From Gymnodinialimonas phycosphaerae (GTDB taxonomy: Bacteria; Pseudomonadota; Alphaproteobacteria; Rhodobacterales; Rhodobacteraceae): a stretch of 64,000 nt of DNA. Positions 47,017 to 55,556 of this stretch are shown here, one piece after another. The translations under genes were made by a program, and so were the position numbers. Under the pieces are notes generated by a model that was not told the origin of the DNA, did no database searches, and saw nothing but the letters and a program-made list of their open reading frames with translations. Positions within the stretch are counted from its first letter, which is position 1; the number at the start of each line of letters is the position of its first letter. Location of the stretch: the NCBI RefSeq assembly GCF_019195455.1, contig NZ_JAIMBW010000001.1, positions 620,001-684,000 of the forward strand. Reading direction: 5' to 3'.

Positions 47017-49698
47017 ATGACCAGCCTCAACGATATCCGCTCGACCTTCCTTGATTATTTCGGGCGACAAGGGCACGAGATCGTGCCCTCCAGCCCCCTG
47101 GTGCCGCGCAATGATCCGACGCTGATGTTCGTCAACTCTGGCATGGTGCAGTTCAAGAATCTGTTCACGGGGGTCGAACGGCGCGACTACGTGCGCGCTA
47201 CCTCGTCTCAAAAATGCGTGCGCGCGGGCGGCAAGCACAACGATCTGGACAACGTCGGCTACACCGCGCGTCACCATACGTTCTTCGAGATGCTGGGAAA
47301 TTTCAGCTTCGGAGATTACTTCAAGGAAGACGCCATCCGTTATGCGTGGGAACTGATCACCCGCGACTTCGGGATCGACAAGAACCGTCTGTCGGTGACG
47401 GTCTATCATACCGATGACGAAGCCTATGATATCTGGAAGAAGGTCGGTGTGCCCGAGGATCGGATTATCCGCATCGCCACCTCCGACAACTTCTGGCAGA
47501 TGGGGCCAACGGGGCCTTGCGGGCCGTGTACCGAGATTTTCTACGACCACGGCGATCACATCTGGGGGGGACCTCCGGGCTCGCCCGAGGAGGACGGGGA
47601 TCGGTTCATCGAGATCTGGAACATCGTTTTCATGCAGAACGAGCAGTTCGCCGATGGCTCCATGGTGCCACTGGACATGCAGAGCATCGACACCGGAATG
47701 GGGTTGGAGCGGATCGGCGCGCTGTTGCAAGGCAGCCACGACAACTATGACACCGACACGATGCGGGCGCTGATGGAGGCCTCGGCCCACGCGTCCTCCA
47801 CCGATCTGGACGGGGACCAGAACGTGCACCACCGGGTGATCGCGGATCACCTGCGTTCCACGAGCTTCCTGATCGCCGATGGGGTGATGCCGTCCAACGA
47901 CGGGCGCGGCTACGTGCTGCGTCGGATCATGCGCCGCGCCATGCGCCATGCGCATCTGTTGGGCGCAAAGGATCCGTTGATGTATCGCCTGGTGCCTGCG
48001 TTGGTCAGCCAGATGGGGCAGGCCTATGCCGAGCTTGGGCAAGCGCAGGCGCTGATTACCGAGACGCTGAAGCTGGAGGAAGAGCGGTTCCGCACCACGC
48101 TGGATCGCGGCCTCAAGCTGCTGGATGAAGAGGTTGCTGGTCTGGCCGAGGGCGCGAATTTGCCCGGTGAGGCGGCATTCAAGCTTTATGACACCTATGG
48201 CTTCCCGCTCGACCTGACGCAGGACGCGCTGCGCGAGCAGGGGCGCGCCGTGGATACCGAGGGCTTTGACACGGCAATGGCCGAGCAGAAAGCCAAGGCG
48301 CGCGCGGCGTGGTCTGGCTCTGGCGATGCGGCGGATGCGACGATCTGGTTTGACGTGGCCGAAAAGAACGGCGCGACGGAATTCCTGGGCTACGACACTG
48401 AAGTGGCTGAAGGCGTGGTGCTGGCCATCGTGGCCGATGGCGCCGAGGTGGCGTCGCTCAAGACCGGTGAAACGGCTTGGGTCGTGTTCAACCAGACGCC
48501 GTTTTACGCCGAGTCCGGCGGTCAAGTCGGGGATCAGGGATATGTGCGCAGCCTTGAGGCAGGCCATGATGATCCCCAGAAACGCTTCGCGGCGGATGTC
48601 GAAGACGTGCAGAAATTTGGCGGGGGTCTGTTCGGCCATCGGCTGGCCGTGCGAAGCGGCACGCTGAAGATCGGCGAGGCCGTGCGGTTGGAGGTCGACC
48701 ATTCCCGCCGCACGACCATTCGCGCCAACCACTCGGCCACGCACTTGCTTCACGAGGCGCTGCGGCGCGCGTTGGGGGACCATGTGGCGCAGCGCGGATC
48801 GCTCAATGCGCCGGATCGGTTGCGGTTCGATTTCAGCCACGGCAAGGCGCTTTCACTGGAAGACCTGGCGAAGGTGGAGGATGAGGTGAACGCCTATATC
48901 CGCCAGAACGCCCCCGTCGAGACGCGGATCATGACGCCGGACGACGCGCGCGGCCTTGGGGCGCAGGCCTTGTTTGGCGAGAAATACGGTGATGAGGTCC
49001 GCGTCGTCTCGATGGGGGTGCAGGACGGTTCGGGCAAAGGGGCGGACGGCAACACCTATTCGCTGGAGCTTTGCGGCGGCACCCATGTGCGGCGCACCGG
49101 CGACATCGGGGTCTTCGTGACATTGGGCGACAGCGCGTCGTCGGCGGGCGTGCGCCGGATCGAGGCCCTGACGGGGCCTGCCGCGTTCGATTATCTCAGC
49201 GCGCAGGATCACCGGATGGGCGCGCTGGCGCTGGAGCTGAACGCGCAACCCGGCGATGTGATCGACCGCGTCAAGGCCCTGAAGGACGACCGCAAGAAGC
49301 TGGAGAACGAGGTGGCGCAATTGCGCCGCGAATTGGCGATGGCAGGCGGTGCGCAGGCCCCCGAGGCGACCGAAGTGAATGGCATCGCGTTCCATGCTCA
49401 GGCGCTTAGCGGCGTGACGGGCAAGGATCTGGCTGGGATCGTGGACGAGCACAAGGCGCGTCTGGGGTCCGGCGCGGTGCTGTTGATTGCAGACACCGGC
49501 GGCAAGGCGGCGGTGGCTGCGGGTGTGACGGATGACTTGAAGGACAAGATCAGCGCCGTTGATCTGGTGCGCGCGGCCGTGGCCGAGTTGGGCGGCAAGG
49601 GTGGCGGCGGGCGTCCCGATTTCGCACAAGGGGGCGGGGCGGATGCCTCCAACGCGGAGGCTGCGATTGCGGCGGCAAAAGCCGTTCTGGCCCAATGA
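47017..49698 (+). CDS. alaS: Alanyl-tRNA synthetase
   Basis: 893 aa. Class II enzyme that charges tRNA-Ala and edits mischarged Ser/Gly. Motif 1 region and motif 2 ([15 protein letters not shown]) are in the first 350 residues; the editing domain carries [13 protein letters not shown] and [13 protein letters not shown] zinc ligands; a C-Ala coiled region follows. The start at 47017 is the first ATG giving a family-like N-terminus ([15 protein letters not shown]). A paralogous editing-only protein lies 8 kb downstream. Confidence 0.98.
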   Translation: MTSLNDIRSTFLDYFGRQGHEIVPSSPLVPRNDPTLMFVNSGMVQFKNLFTGVERRDYVRATSSQKCVRAGGKHNDLDNVGYTARHHTFFEMLGNFSFGDYFKEDAIRYAWELITRDFGIDKNRLSVTVYHTDDEAYDIWKKVGVPEDRIIRIATSDNFWQMGPTGPCGPCTEIFYDHGDHIWGGPPGSPEEDGDRFIEIWNIVFMQNEQFADGSMVPLDMQSIDTGMGLERIGALLQGSHDNYDTDTMRALMEASAHASSTDLDGDQNVHHRVIADHLRSTSFLIADGVMPSNDGRGYVLRRIMRRAMRHAHLLGAKDPLMYRLVPALVSQMGQAYAELGQAQALITETLKLEEERFRTTLDRGLKLLDEEVAGLAEGANLPGEAAFKLYDTYGFPLDLTQDALREQGRAVDTEGFDTAMAEQKAKARAAWSGSGDAADATIWFDVAEKNGATEFLGYDTEVAEGVVLAIVADGAEVASLKTGETAWVVFNQTPFYAESGGQVGDQGYVRSLEAGHDDPQKRFAADVEDVQKFGGGLFGHRLAVRSGTLKIGEAVRLEVDHSRRTTIRANHSATHLLHEALRRALGDHVAQRGSLNAPDRLRFDFSHGKALSLEDLAKVEDEVNAYIRQNAPVETRIMTPDDARGLGAQALFGEKYGDEVRVVSMGVQDGSGKGADGNTYSLELCGGTHVRRTGDIGVFVTLGDSASSAGVRRIEALTGPAAFDYLSAQDHRMGALALELNAQPGDVIDRVKALKDDRKKLENEVAQLRRELAMAGGAQAPEATEVNGIAFHAQALSGVTGKDLAGIVDEHKARLGSGAVLLIADTGGKAAVAAGVTDDLKDKISAVDLVRAAVAELGGKGGGGRPDFAQGGGADASNAEAAIAAAKAVLAQ

Positions 49699-49716
49699 AA
49701 CAAGAAGGATAGCACC

Positions 49717-50004
49717 ATGCCCCAGGCTTTTTGGATTGCCCATGTGACCGTCACCGATGACGCCGCCTATGCGCGCTACGCCGCGCTGGCGCTGGAGGTG
49801 ATCACCGCCCACGGGGGCTGCTTTCTGGCGCGCGGCGGCCCCGCGATCCAGAAGGAGGGCCGCGCCCATCCGCGTAACGTGGTGGCGGTGTTCCCCAGCC
49901 TTGAGGCGGCAAATGCGTGCTACGAGTCGGACGGCTACAAGCAGGCCATGACCCACGCCGTCGGCGCATCGGAACGGGATCTGGTGTTGGTCGAGGCGTC
50001 GTGA
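49717..50004 (+). CDS. DUF1330 family protein
   Basis: 95 aa, a ferredoxin-like single domain: AFWIAHVTVTDDAAYARYA, a GGCFLARGG strand and HPRNVVAVFPSLEAANACYESDGYK. Members form dimers like monooxygenase-type EthD/ABM domains; function unknown. It follows alaS by 18 bases and is probably in its transcript. Confidence 0.85.
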   Translation: MPQAFWIAHVTVTDDAAYARYAALALEVITAHGGCFLARGGPAIQKEGRAHPRNVVAVFPSLEAANACYESDGYKQAMTHAVGASERDLVLVEAS

Positions 50005-50058
50005 GGGCCTTGACGCCGCGCGTCTCGCCCTAGCTTTCGCCAGAGGTAAGGGGCAAGC

Positions 50059-51465
50059 ATGACAACGATCTATTGGGTACGGCGGGATCTCCGCCTTTCG
50101 GACAATCCGGCGCTTGTGGCAGCCTGTGAAAGCGGCGCTGTGGTGCCGGTGTTTATTTGCGACGAGGTGGTCGAGGGGCACGGCGCGGCGCCGAAGTGGC
50201 GCTTGGGCCTTGGGGTGGAAGCCTTTGGCGACGCGCTGCGCACGGTCGGATCGCGGCTGATCCTGCGCCGCGGCAACGCGCTGGAGGTGCTGCGGACCCT
50301 TATCGCGGAGGTCGGAGCGGACGGCGTCCATTGGAATCGCCTCTACGATCCCGATAACCGCAAGCGCGACGAGGCGGTGAAGTCCGGGCTGAAGGACGAT
50401 GGGATCAAGGCCGTCAGCCACAACGGCCATGTCCTCTTTGAGCCCTGGACGGTCGAGACCAAGACGGGCGGTTTTTACAAGGTCTACACGCCATTCTGGA
50501 AGGCGGTGCGCGACCGCTCACCGGGGGAGGCGCTGCCTGTGCCGCAAATCCCGGCCCCCGGCAGTTGGCCCGCCTCGGACGATATTGCGGACTGGGGCCT
50601 GGGCGACGCGATGAACCGGGGCGCTGACATCGTGGCCCCGCACCTTAACGTGGGCGAACAGGCGGCGCAGGGGCGGCTGGGGTCTTTCATGGGAGATGGC
50701 ATCGACGACTACGCCGATGCCCGTGACAACCTGGCCAAGAACGGCACGTCGCTGCTGTCTGAAAACCTGACCTATGGCGAGATTTCTGCCCGCGCCTGCT
50801 GGCACGCGGGCCAACGTGCCATGGCCGACGGCAAACCGGGGGCGGAGACATTTCTGAAAGAGATCGTCTGGCGCGACTTCGCCTACCACCTCGTGTACCA
50901 CACGCCACGCATCACGACCGCCAATTGGCGCGAGGAGTGGGACGCGTTCCCCTGGAATGAGGATGAACGTCTCAAAGAGGTGAAGGCCTGGAAACAAGGC
51001 CGCACCGGTATGGCCATCGTCGATGCCGCCATGCGCGAAATGTACGTCACGGGCCGGATGCACAACCGCGCGCGGATGCTGGTGGCCAGCTACCTGACCA
51101 AGCATCTGATGTGTCATTGGAAAATCGGCATGGACTGGTTCGAGGAGTGCCTGGTGGATTGGGATCCGGCCTCCAACGCGATGGGGTGGCAGTGGTCGGC
51201 GGGCTCCGGCCCCGATGCGACGCCGTATTTCCGGGTCTTCAACCCCGAAACCCAGGCCGAAAAGTTCGACAAGGCCGGGCGCTACCGAATGCGCTGGCTG
51301 GCCGAGATCACCCGCCAACCCCAAGACACCGCGCTGGCCTACTTTGACGCCGTGCCGCGCACGTGGGATCTTGGCCCTGACATGGATTACCCCGACGCGC
51401 CCATCGTTAGTGCCGCAGACGGGCGAAAGAGGGCGCTAAATGCCTATGAAAACCGGGACTTCTAA
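50059..51465 (+). CDS. phr: Deoxyribodipyrimidine photolyase (CPD class I)
   Basis: 468 aa. Splits UV-made cyclobutane dimers with blue light. The N-terminal antenna domain starts TTIYWVRRDLRLSDNPAL; the FAD domain has MHNRARMLVASYLTKHL, WFEECLVDWDPASN and the tryptophans of GWQWSAGSGPDA. In Rhodobacter sphaeroides the orthologue is in the sigma-E singlet-oxygen regulon, but I found no sigma-E-type promoter in the 54-base leader. It precedes cfa. Confidence 0.95.
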   Translation: MTTIYWVRRDLRLSDNPALVAACESGAVVPVFICDEVVEGHGAAPKWRLGLGVEAFGDALRTVGSRLILRRGNALEVLRTLIAEVGADGVHWNRLYDPDNRKRDEAVKSGLKDDGIKAVSHNGHVLFEPWTVETKTGGFYKVYTPFWKAVRDRSPGEALPVPQIPAPGSWPASDDIADWGLGDAMNRGADIVAPHLNVGEQAAQGRLGSFMGDGIDDYADARDNLAKNGTSLLSENLTYGEISARACWHAGQRAMADGKPGAETFLKEIVWRDFAYHLVYHTPRITTANWREEWDAFPWNEDERLKEVKAWKQGRTGMAIVDAAMREMYVTGRMHNRARMLVASYLTKHLMCHWKIGMDWFEECLVDWDPASNAMGWQWSAGSGPDATPYFRVFNPETQAEKFDKAGRYRMRWLAEITRQPQDTALAYFDAVPRTWDLGPDMDYPDAPIVSAADGRKRALNAYENRDF

Positions 51466-51561
51466 CCGAAACGTGTCCAGAAACGCTTACATAAGGCACA
51501 AAAGCCACTTGCCCAAATCCGGGACGGCTTACATGTATGCGATCGGGATAAGGGCAAGAAA

Positions 51562-52773
51562 ATGAATGTACTGACGTCAGTTGAGGGGCAAAAAGACCTC
51601 CCACGATATTTCAAGGCGGTGTTTGAACGGGCACAGGGGCTGGAGCATGGCCGCATCGACTTTCGCTTGCCCGATGGACGCCTGTTTCGCGTGGAAGGGT
51701 CCAAGCCTGGCCCGGTGGGCGAGTTGGACATTCACAACGTTGATATCTTCGCCCGCCTGATCCGCGAGGGCGATCTGGGCTTTTGTGATGCCTATCTCGA
51801 TGAGTGGTGGTCTACGCCGGATTTGCAAGGCTTTCTGGACGTGGTCCATGCCGACAATGACGAGGTGTATGACGGTTTCCTGGGCATGGGCATCATCCGC
51901 GCCTATGAAAAGTTCCGCTTTTGGCTGATGCGCAACACGAAGAAGCAGGCGCGCAAGAACATTTCGGCCCATTATGATCTGGGCAACGATTTCTATGGCC
52001 TGTGGCTGGACGATACGATGACCTACTCCAGCGCCCTGTTCGAGACCGGACAGGAAAGCCTGGAGGCGGCACAAATCGCCAAATACGCCTCCATGGTCGA
52101 TCAGATGGGTGCCGTGGCGGGCGACCATGTGCTGGAAATCGGCTGCGGCTGGGGCGGCTTTGCGGAATACGCGGCGCGCGAGCGTGGCATCAAGGTGACG
52201 GGCCTTACGATCAGCCAACAACAGCACGATTACGCGGTCAAACGCATTGCCGATGCAGGCCTTAGCGACATGGTCGAGATCAAGATGCAGGATTACCGTG
52301 ACGAACAGGGCACATATGACGGCATCGCCTCCATCGAGATGTTCGAGGCCGTTGGAGAGCAATACTGGTCCGTCTACTTCGATACCCTGCGCGACCGTCT
52401 TAAGCCCGGAAAGCAGGCGACCTTGCAGATCATCACGGTGCAGGACAAGCGGTGGGAGGTTTATCGCAATGGTGTTGATTTCATTCAGAAATACATCTTT
52501 CCCGGTGGCATGTTGCCCGCCCCAAAGGTGCTGAAAGAGCAGGTGGAAAAGGCCGGACTTCACATCGCCCATTCGGTGGAATTCGGCGAGAGCTACAGCC
52601 AGACCTGCCGCCGTTGGCACGAGACATTCAACGCGAAATGGGACCAGATCGCCGCCCTTGGTTTCGATGACAGGTTCCGGCGGATGTGGAATTTTTACCT
52701 GGCCTCTTGCGCCGCAACGTTCCATTTTGGAAACTGCGACGTGACGCAGATCACGGTGCGCAAGCCGATCTAA
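51562..52773 (+). CDS. cfa: Cyclopropane-fatty-acyl-phospholipid synthase
   Basis: 403 aa. Adds a methylene from SAM across double bonds of membrane lipids. The SAM site is VLEIGCGWGGFAEYAA; NISAHYDLGNDFYGLWLDDTMTYSSALF and FIQKYIFPGGMLP are family hallmarks. In the leader, GCTTACAT occurs twice (51485 and 51527). In Rhodobacter it belongs to the stress regulon with phr. A 35-base gap leads to trgA. Confidence 0.94.
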   Translation: MNVLTSVEGQKDLPRYFKAVFERAQGLEHGRIDFRLPDGRLFRVEGSKPGPVGELDIHNVDIFARLIREGDLGFCDAYLDEWWSTPDLQGFLDVVHADNDEVYDGFLGMGIIRAYEKFRFWLMRNTKKQARKNISAHYDLGNDFYGLWLDDTMTYSSALFETGQESLEAAQIAKYASMVDQMGAVAGDHVLEIGCGWGGFAEYAARERGIKVTGLTISQQQHDYAVKRIADAGLSDMVEIKMQDYRDEQGTYDGIASIEMFEAVGEQYWSVYFDTLRDRLKPGKQATLQIITVQDKRWEVYRNGVDFIQKYIFPGGMLPAPKVLKEQVEKAGLHIAHSVEFGESYSQTCRRWHETFNAKWDQIAALGFDDRFRRMWNFYLASCAATFHFGNCDVTQITVRKPI

Positions 52774-52808
52774 TACGGCCCCGCACCGATAGGGTAAGGG
52801 ACAGGCAC

Positions 52809-53249
52809 ATGCCCACGGGCGCAAAATTGGTAGGCTCGATCGTTTTCTTCGCGATCGGTTACTACGCGGCGATGCAGGCGAAGCTGACCTTCGAGGAAGG
52901 CACGCCCGCGACCTATTTCAACATCACGATCGCGATCATCGGCTTCTTGCAGGGGTGGATGGTCGTCGGACGCCGGGCTGGCGCGGGCTTTGTTTTCGCG
53001 GCTTCCAATGGCATGCGGGCGGGGGCGCAGATCGCGCTTTTCGGCCTCGCGCTGTTCGCGCTGCGCACCATGTTCTTGCGCTCGATGGATTTGCGCTACT
53101 CTGCCCCCGGAGAGGCGTTGACTGAAGCGATGGAGCTGTTCTTGCAGTATTTCCAGCAATCGCTGACGCCGGGGATTTGGGGCGTATTGCTGCTGGGGGG
53201 GATCATCGGCGGCATCGTGACGGAAATCGCCGGGCGGGCGTGGCGCTAG
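52809..53249 (+). CDS. trgA: TrgA family membrane protein
   Basis: 146 aa with about four membrane helices (VGSIVFFAIGYYA, ITIAIIGFLQGW, AQIALFGLALFAL, WGVLLLGGIIGGIV). TrgA was found with TrgB as needed for high tellurite resistance in Rhodobacter sphaeroides; its molecular action is unknown. The ATG at 52809 is the first after the cfa stop. Its TAG is directly followed by the trgB ATG. Recognition rests on context plus helix pattern. Confidence 0.85.
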   Translation: MPTGAKLVGSIVFFAIGYYAAMQAKLTFEEGTPATYFNITIAIIGFLQGWMVVGRRAGAGFVFAASNGMRAGAQIALFGLALFALRTMFLRSMDLRYSAPGEALTEAMELFLQYFQQSLTPGIWGVLLLGGIIGGIVTEIAGRAWR

Positions 53250-54377
53250 ATGACCCCGATCTTTTTGTTCGGCACCCTGTGCCACCAGCCGTTGCTGGAT
53301 CTGGTGGCGGGCACCGAAGTGCGCATGGAGCCGGCCTCGCTGGCGGGGTATCGTGCCGCCTGGGTGGCGGGAAAGCCCTGGCCAATGCTGGAAAAACGCG
53401 ATGACGCCAGCGCCCAGGGTGTGCTGATCATCCCGGAGCCGCAATCGCTTTTGCGGCTGGATTTCTACGAGGCCTGCTTCGGCTACAAGCGCCGCGCCGT
53501 GAAAGTGATCTGGGACGAGACAGAGATCGACGCAGAGGCGTGGTTTCCTCTTGAGCAGACCGGCACGCCCGGCGCGGACTGGTCACTGCCCACATGGGCG
53601 CGGCAGTGGGGCGAGGTGCAGCTGCACGCTGCCGCCGAGATGATGCGCCAGATGGGTCAGCAGGACCCGCTGGACGTCGGCCGCCGGTTCCCGATCATCC
53701 ACGCCCGCGCCGAAGCCACGGTGCGCGCAGGGCACTGGCGCAGGCCCGCCCACGTGGGGGCGGGATTGACGCGGGATAACGTCAGGGACCACGGCACGAC
53801 CCATATCCATGACGGATTCTTCAATACCGAAGAACGCAGCCTCAGCCACACGCGCTTTGATGGCGCGACCCAGGGGCCGCTCAACCGGTCGGTCTACCGG
53901 GTGGCGGATGCGGTGACCGTTCTGCCCTACGACCCGGTGCGTGACCGCATCCTGCTGATCGAACAGTTCCGCATGGGCCCCTACGCCCACGGCGACGCCG
54001 TGCCATGGCTGCTGGAGCCGATCGCGGGTATCCTCGACGCCGGAGAAACGCCCGAGTCCACGGCCCGCCGCGAGGCGCGCGAAGAGGCCAACCTGACGCT
54101 TGGTCAACTGCATTTCGTCGGACGCTACTACCCCACGCCGGGCGGCATCGCCCAGGTGTTGTTCTCGTATCTCGCCGTTGCGGATCTGCCGGGCGGCGTC
54201 GCGGGGCTTGGCGGCCACGCGGGCGAGGGGGAGGATATCCTCAGCCACCTTGTGCCCTACGATCTGGCCTGCCGGATGCTGGCAGAGGGCGACATGGCGA
54301 ATGCGCCGCTGATCCTGACGATGCAATACCTGATGATGCATCGCGACCGCCTGCGTTCGACCGTTAGATTGGGGTGA
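53250..54377 (+). CDS. trgB: TrgB: gamma-glutamylcyclotransferase-like plus NUDIX fusion
   Basis: 375 aa with two domains. The first, FLFGTLCHQPLLDLVAGTEV to about 150, resembles the gamma-glutamylcyclotransferase (AIG2-like) fold. The second, about 200-360, is an ADP-ribose-type NUDIX hydrolase with the box GILDAGETPESTARREAREE. It is linked to tellurite resistance in Rhodobacter. The gene starts at the base after trgA stops. A three-hairpin spacer and cysK follow. Confidence 0.9.
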   Translation: MTPIFLFGTLCHQPLLDLVAGTEVRMEPASLAGYRAAWVAGKPWPMLEKRDDASAQGVLIIPEPQSLLRLDFYEACFGYKRRAVKVIWDETEIDAEAWFPLEQTGTPGADWSLPTWARQWGEVQLHAAAEMMRQMGQQDPLDVGRRFPIIHARAEATVRAGHWRRPAHVGAGLTRDNVRDHGTTHIHDGFFNTEERSLSHTRFDGATQGPLNRSVYRVADAVTVLPYDPVRDRILLIEQFRMGPYAHGDAVPWLLEPIAGILDAGETPESTARREAREEANLTLGQLHFVGRYYPTPGGIAQVLFSYLAVADLPGGVAGLGGHAGEGEDILSHLVPYDLACRMLAEGDMANAPLILTMQYLMMHRDRLRSTVRLG

Positions 54378-54435
54378 GGGGCAGGTTGGGTTGAGTTCGC
54401 CCGCGCGCCCGCCTATCCATGCCCTGAATCCCCCC

Positions 54436-54506
54436 GCGCATGGACATGCGCAAGACCTACCCCGCGCATGGAGATGCGCCGATTTTCACCGCGCATGGGT
54501 ATGCGC
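54436..54506 (+). repeat. Three spaced hairpins GCGCAT-N4-ATGCGC, trgB-cysK spacer
   Basis: Copies at 54436-54451 (GCGCATGGACATGCGC), 54464-54479 and 54491-54506 (spacing 28 and 27 bases). Each stem is perfect (6-7 bp), and the loops differ (GA, GGAG, GGGT). The array lies 25 bases before the cysK start. Confidence 0.85.
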
Positions 54507-54530
54507 CGACAGCCACCGAGGGCCCGCGCC

Positions 54531-55556
54531 ATGACGATTCATTCCGACCTTGCCTCTGCCATCGGCAATACGCCCCTGATCCGTCTGCGTGCCGCGTCCG
54601 AGGCGACGGGCTGTGAGATCCTCGGCAAGGCCGAGTTCCTCAACCCCGGCCAGTCGGTCAAGGACCGTGCCGCGCTGTTTATCATCCGTGACGCCGTGGC
54701 GCGCGGCGATCTGCGCCCGGGCGGCACGATCGTGGAGGGCACGGCGGGCAACACCGGGATCGGCCTGGCGCTGGTCGGTGCCTCGCTTGGGTTCAAGACG
54801 GTGATCGTGATCCCCGACACCCAGTCCCAGGAAAAGAAGGACATGATCCGCATCGCGGGCGCTGAATTGATCGAGGTTCCGGCGGTCCCGTACGCGAACC
54901 CTAACAACTATGTGAAATACTCCGGTCGTTTGGCCGAGCGTCTGGCGCAAAGCGACCCCAACGGCGCGATCTGGGCCAACCAGTTCGACAATGTGGCCAA
55001 CCGCCAAGCCCATATCGACATGACGGGTCCCGAGATCTGGGACCAGACCGAAGGCCGCGTGAACGGCTTCACCTGTGCCGTGGGATCTGGTGGGACGCTG
55101 GCGGGCGTGGGCATGGCGTTGCAGCCCAAGGGCGTGAAAGTGTCGCTGTCGGACCCCGAGGGATCGGGCCTCTACAAGCTCTACACGGGGCAGGAGGCGG
55201 GCGGAAACTCCATCACCGAAGGCATCGGGCAGGGGCGTATCACCGCCAACCTCGAAGGTTTCACGCCGGATGACTGCTACAAGATCCCCGATGCCGAAGC
55301 CCTGCCGCTTGTCTACGACATCCTGGCCCATGAAGGCCTGTGCCTTGGCGGATCAAGCGGGATCAACGTGGCGGGTGCGATCCGCATGGCGCGCGACATG
55401 GGGCCGGGGCACACGATCGTGACGATCCTGTGCGACTATGGCACGCGCTATCAATCCAAGCTCTTCAACCCTGAATTCCTGCGCGAAAAGGGCCTGCCGG
55501 TGCCGCCGTGGATGGACGGAGCGGGCCGCGACGTGCCGTCCGTGTTCGCGGAATGA
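54531..55556 (+). CDS. cysK: Cysteine synthase A
   Basis: 341 aa. Makes cysteine from O-acetylserine and sulfide. The PLP lysine is in NPGQSVKDRA, the phosphate-binding loop is GTAGNTGIG, and GSSGINVAGA is the late serine/phosphate region. Start at 54531 because the N-terminus MTIHSDLASAIGNTPLIRL fits the family; earlier in-frame ATGs are in the hairpin array. cysK downstream of trgAB matches the Rhodobacter tellurite locus. Its TGA overlaps the next ATG. Confidence 0.95.
   Translation: MTIHSDLASAIGNTPLIRLRAASEATGCEILGKAEFLNPGQSVKDRAALFIIRDAVARGDLRPGGTIVEGTAGNTGIGLALVGASLGFKTVIVIPDTQSQEKKDMIRIAGAELIEVPAVPYANPNNYVKYSGRLAERLAQSDPNGAIWANQFDNVANRQAHIDMTGPEIWDQTEGRVNGFTCAVGSGGTLAGVGMALQPKGVKVSLSDPEGSGLYKLYTGQEAGGNSITEGIGQGRITANLEGFTPDDCYKIPDAEALPLVYDILAHEGLCLGGSSGINVAGAIRMARDMGPGHTIVTILCDYGTRYQSKLFNPEFLREKGLPVPPWMDGAGRDVPSVFAE

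Noticed and set aside
46357..48840. An 827-codon minus-strand frame opposite recA and alaS
   Set aside because: Shadow of alaS; composition typical of antisense translation and no conserved domain seen.
50005..50058. Sigma-E (TGATCC) promoter before phr
   Set aside because: The 54-base leader has no TGATCC or close match at a useful distance.
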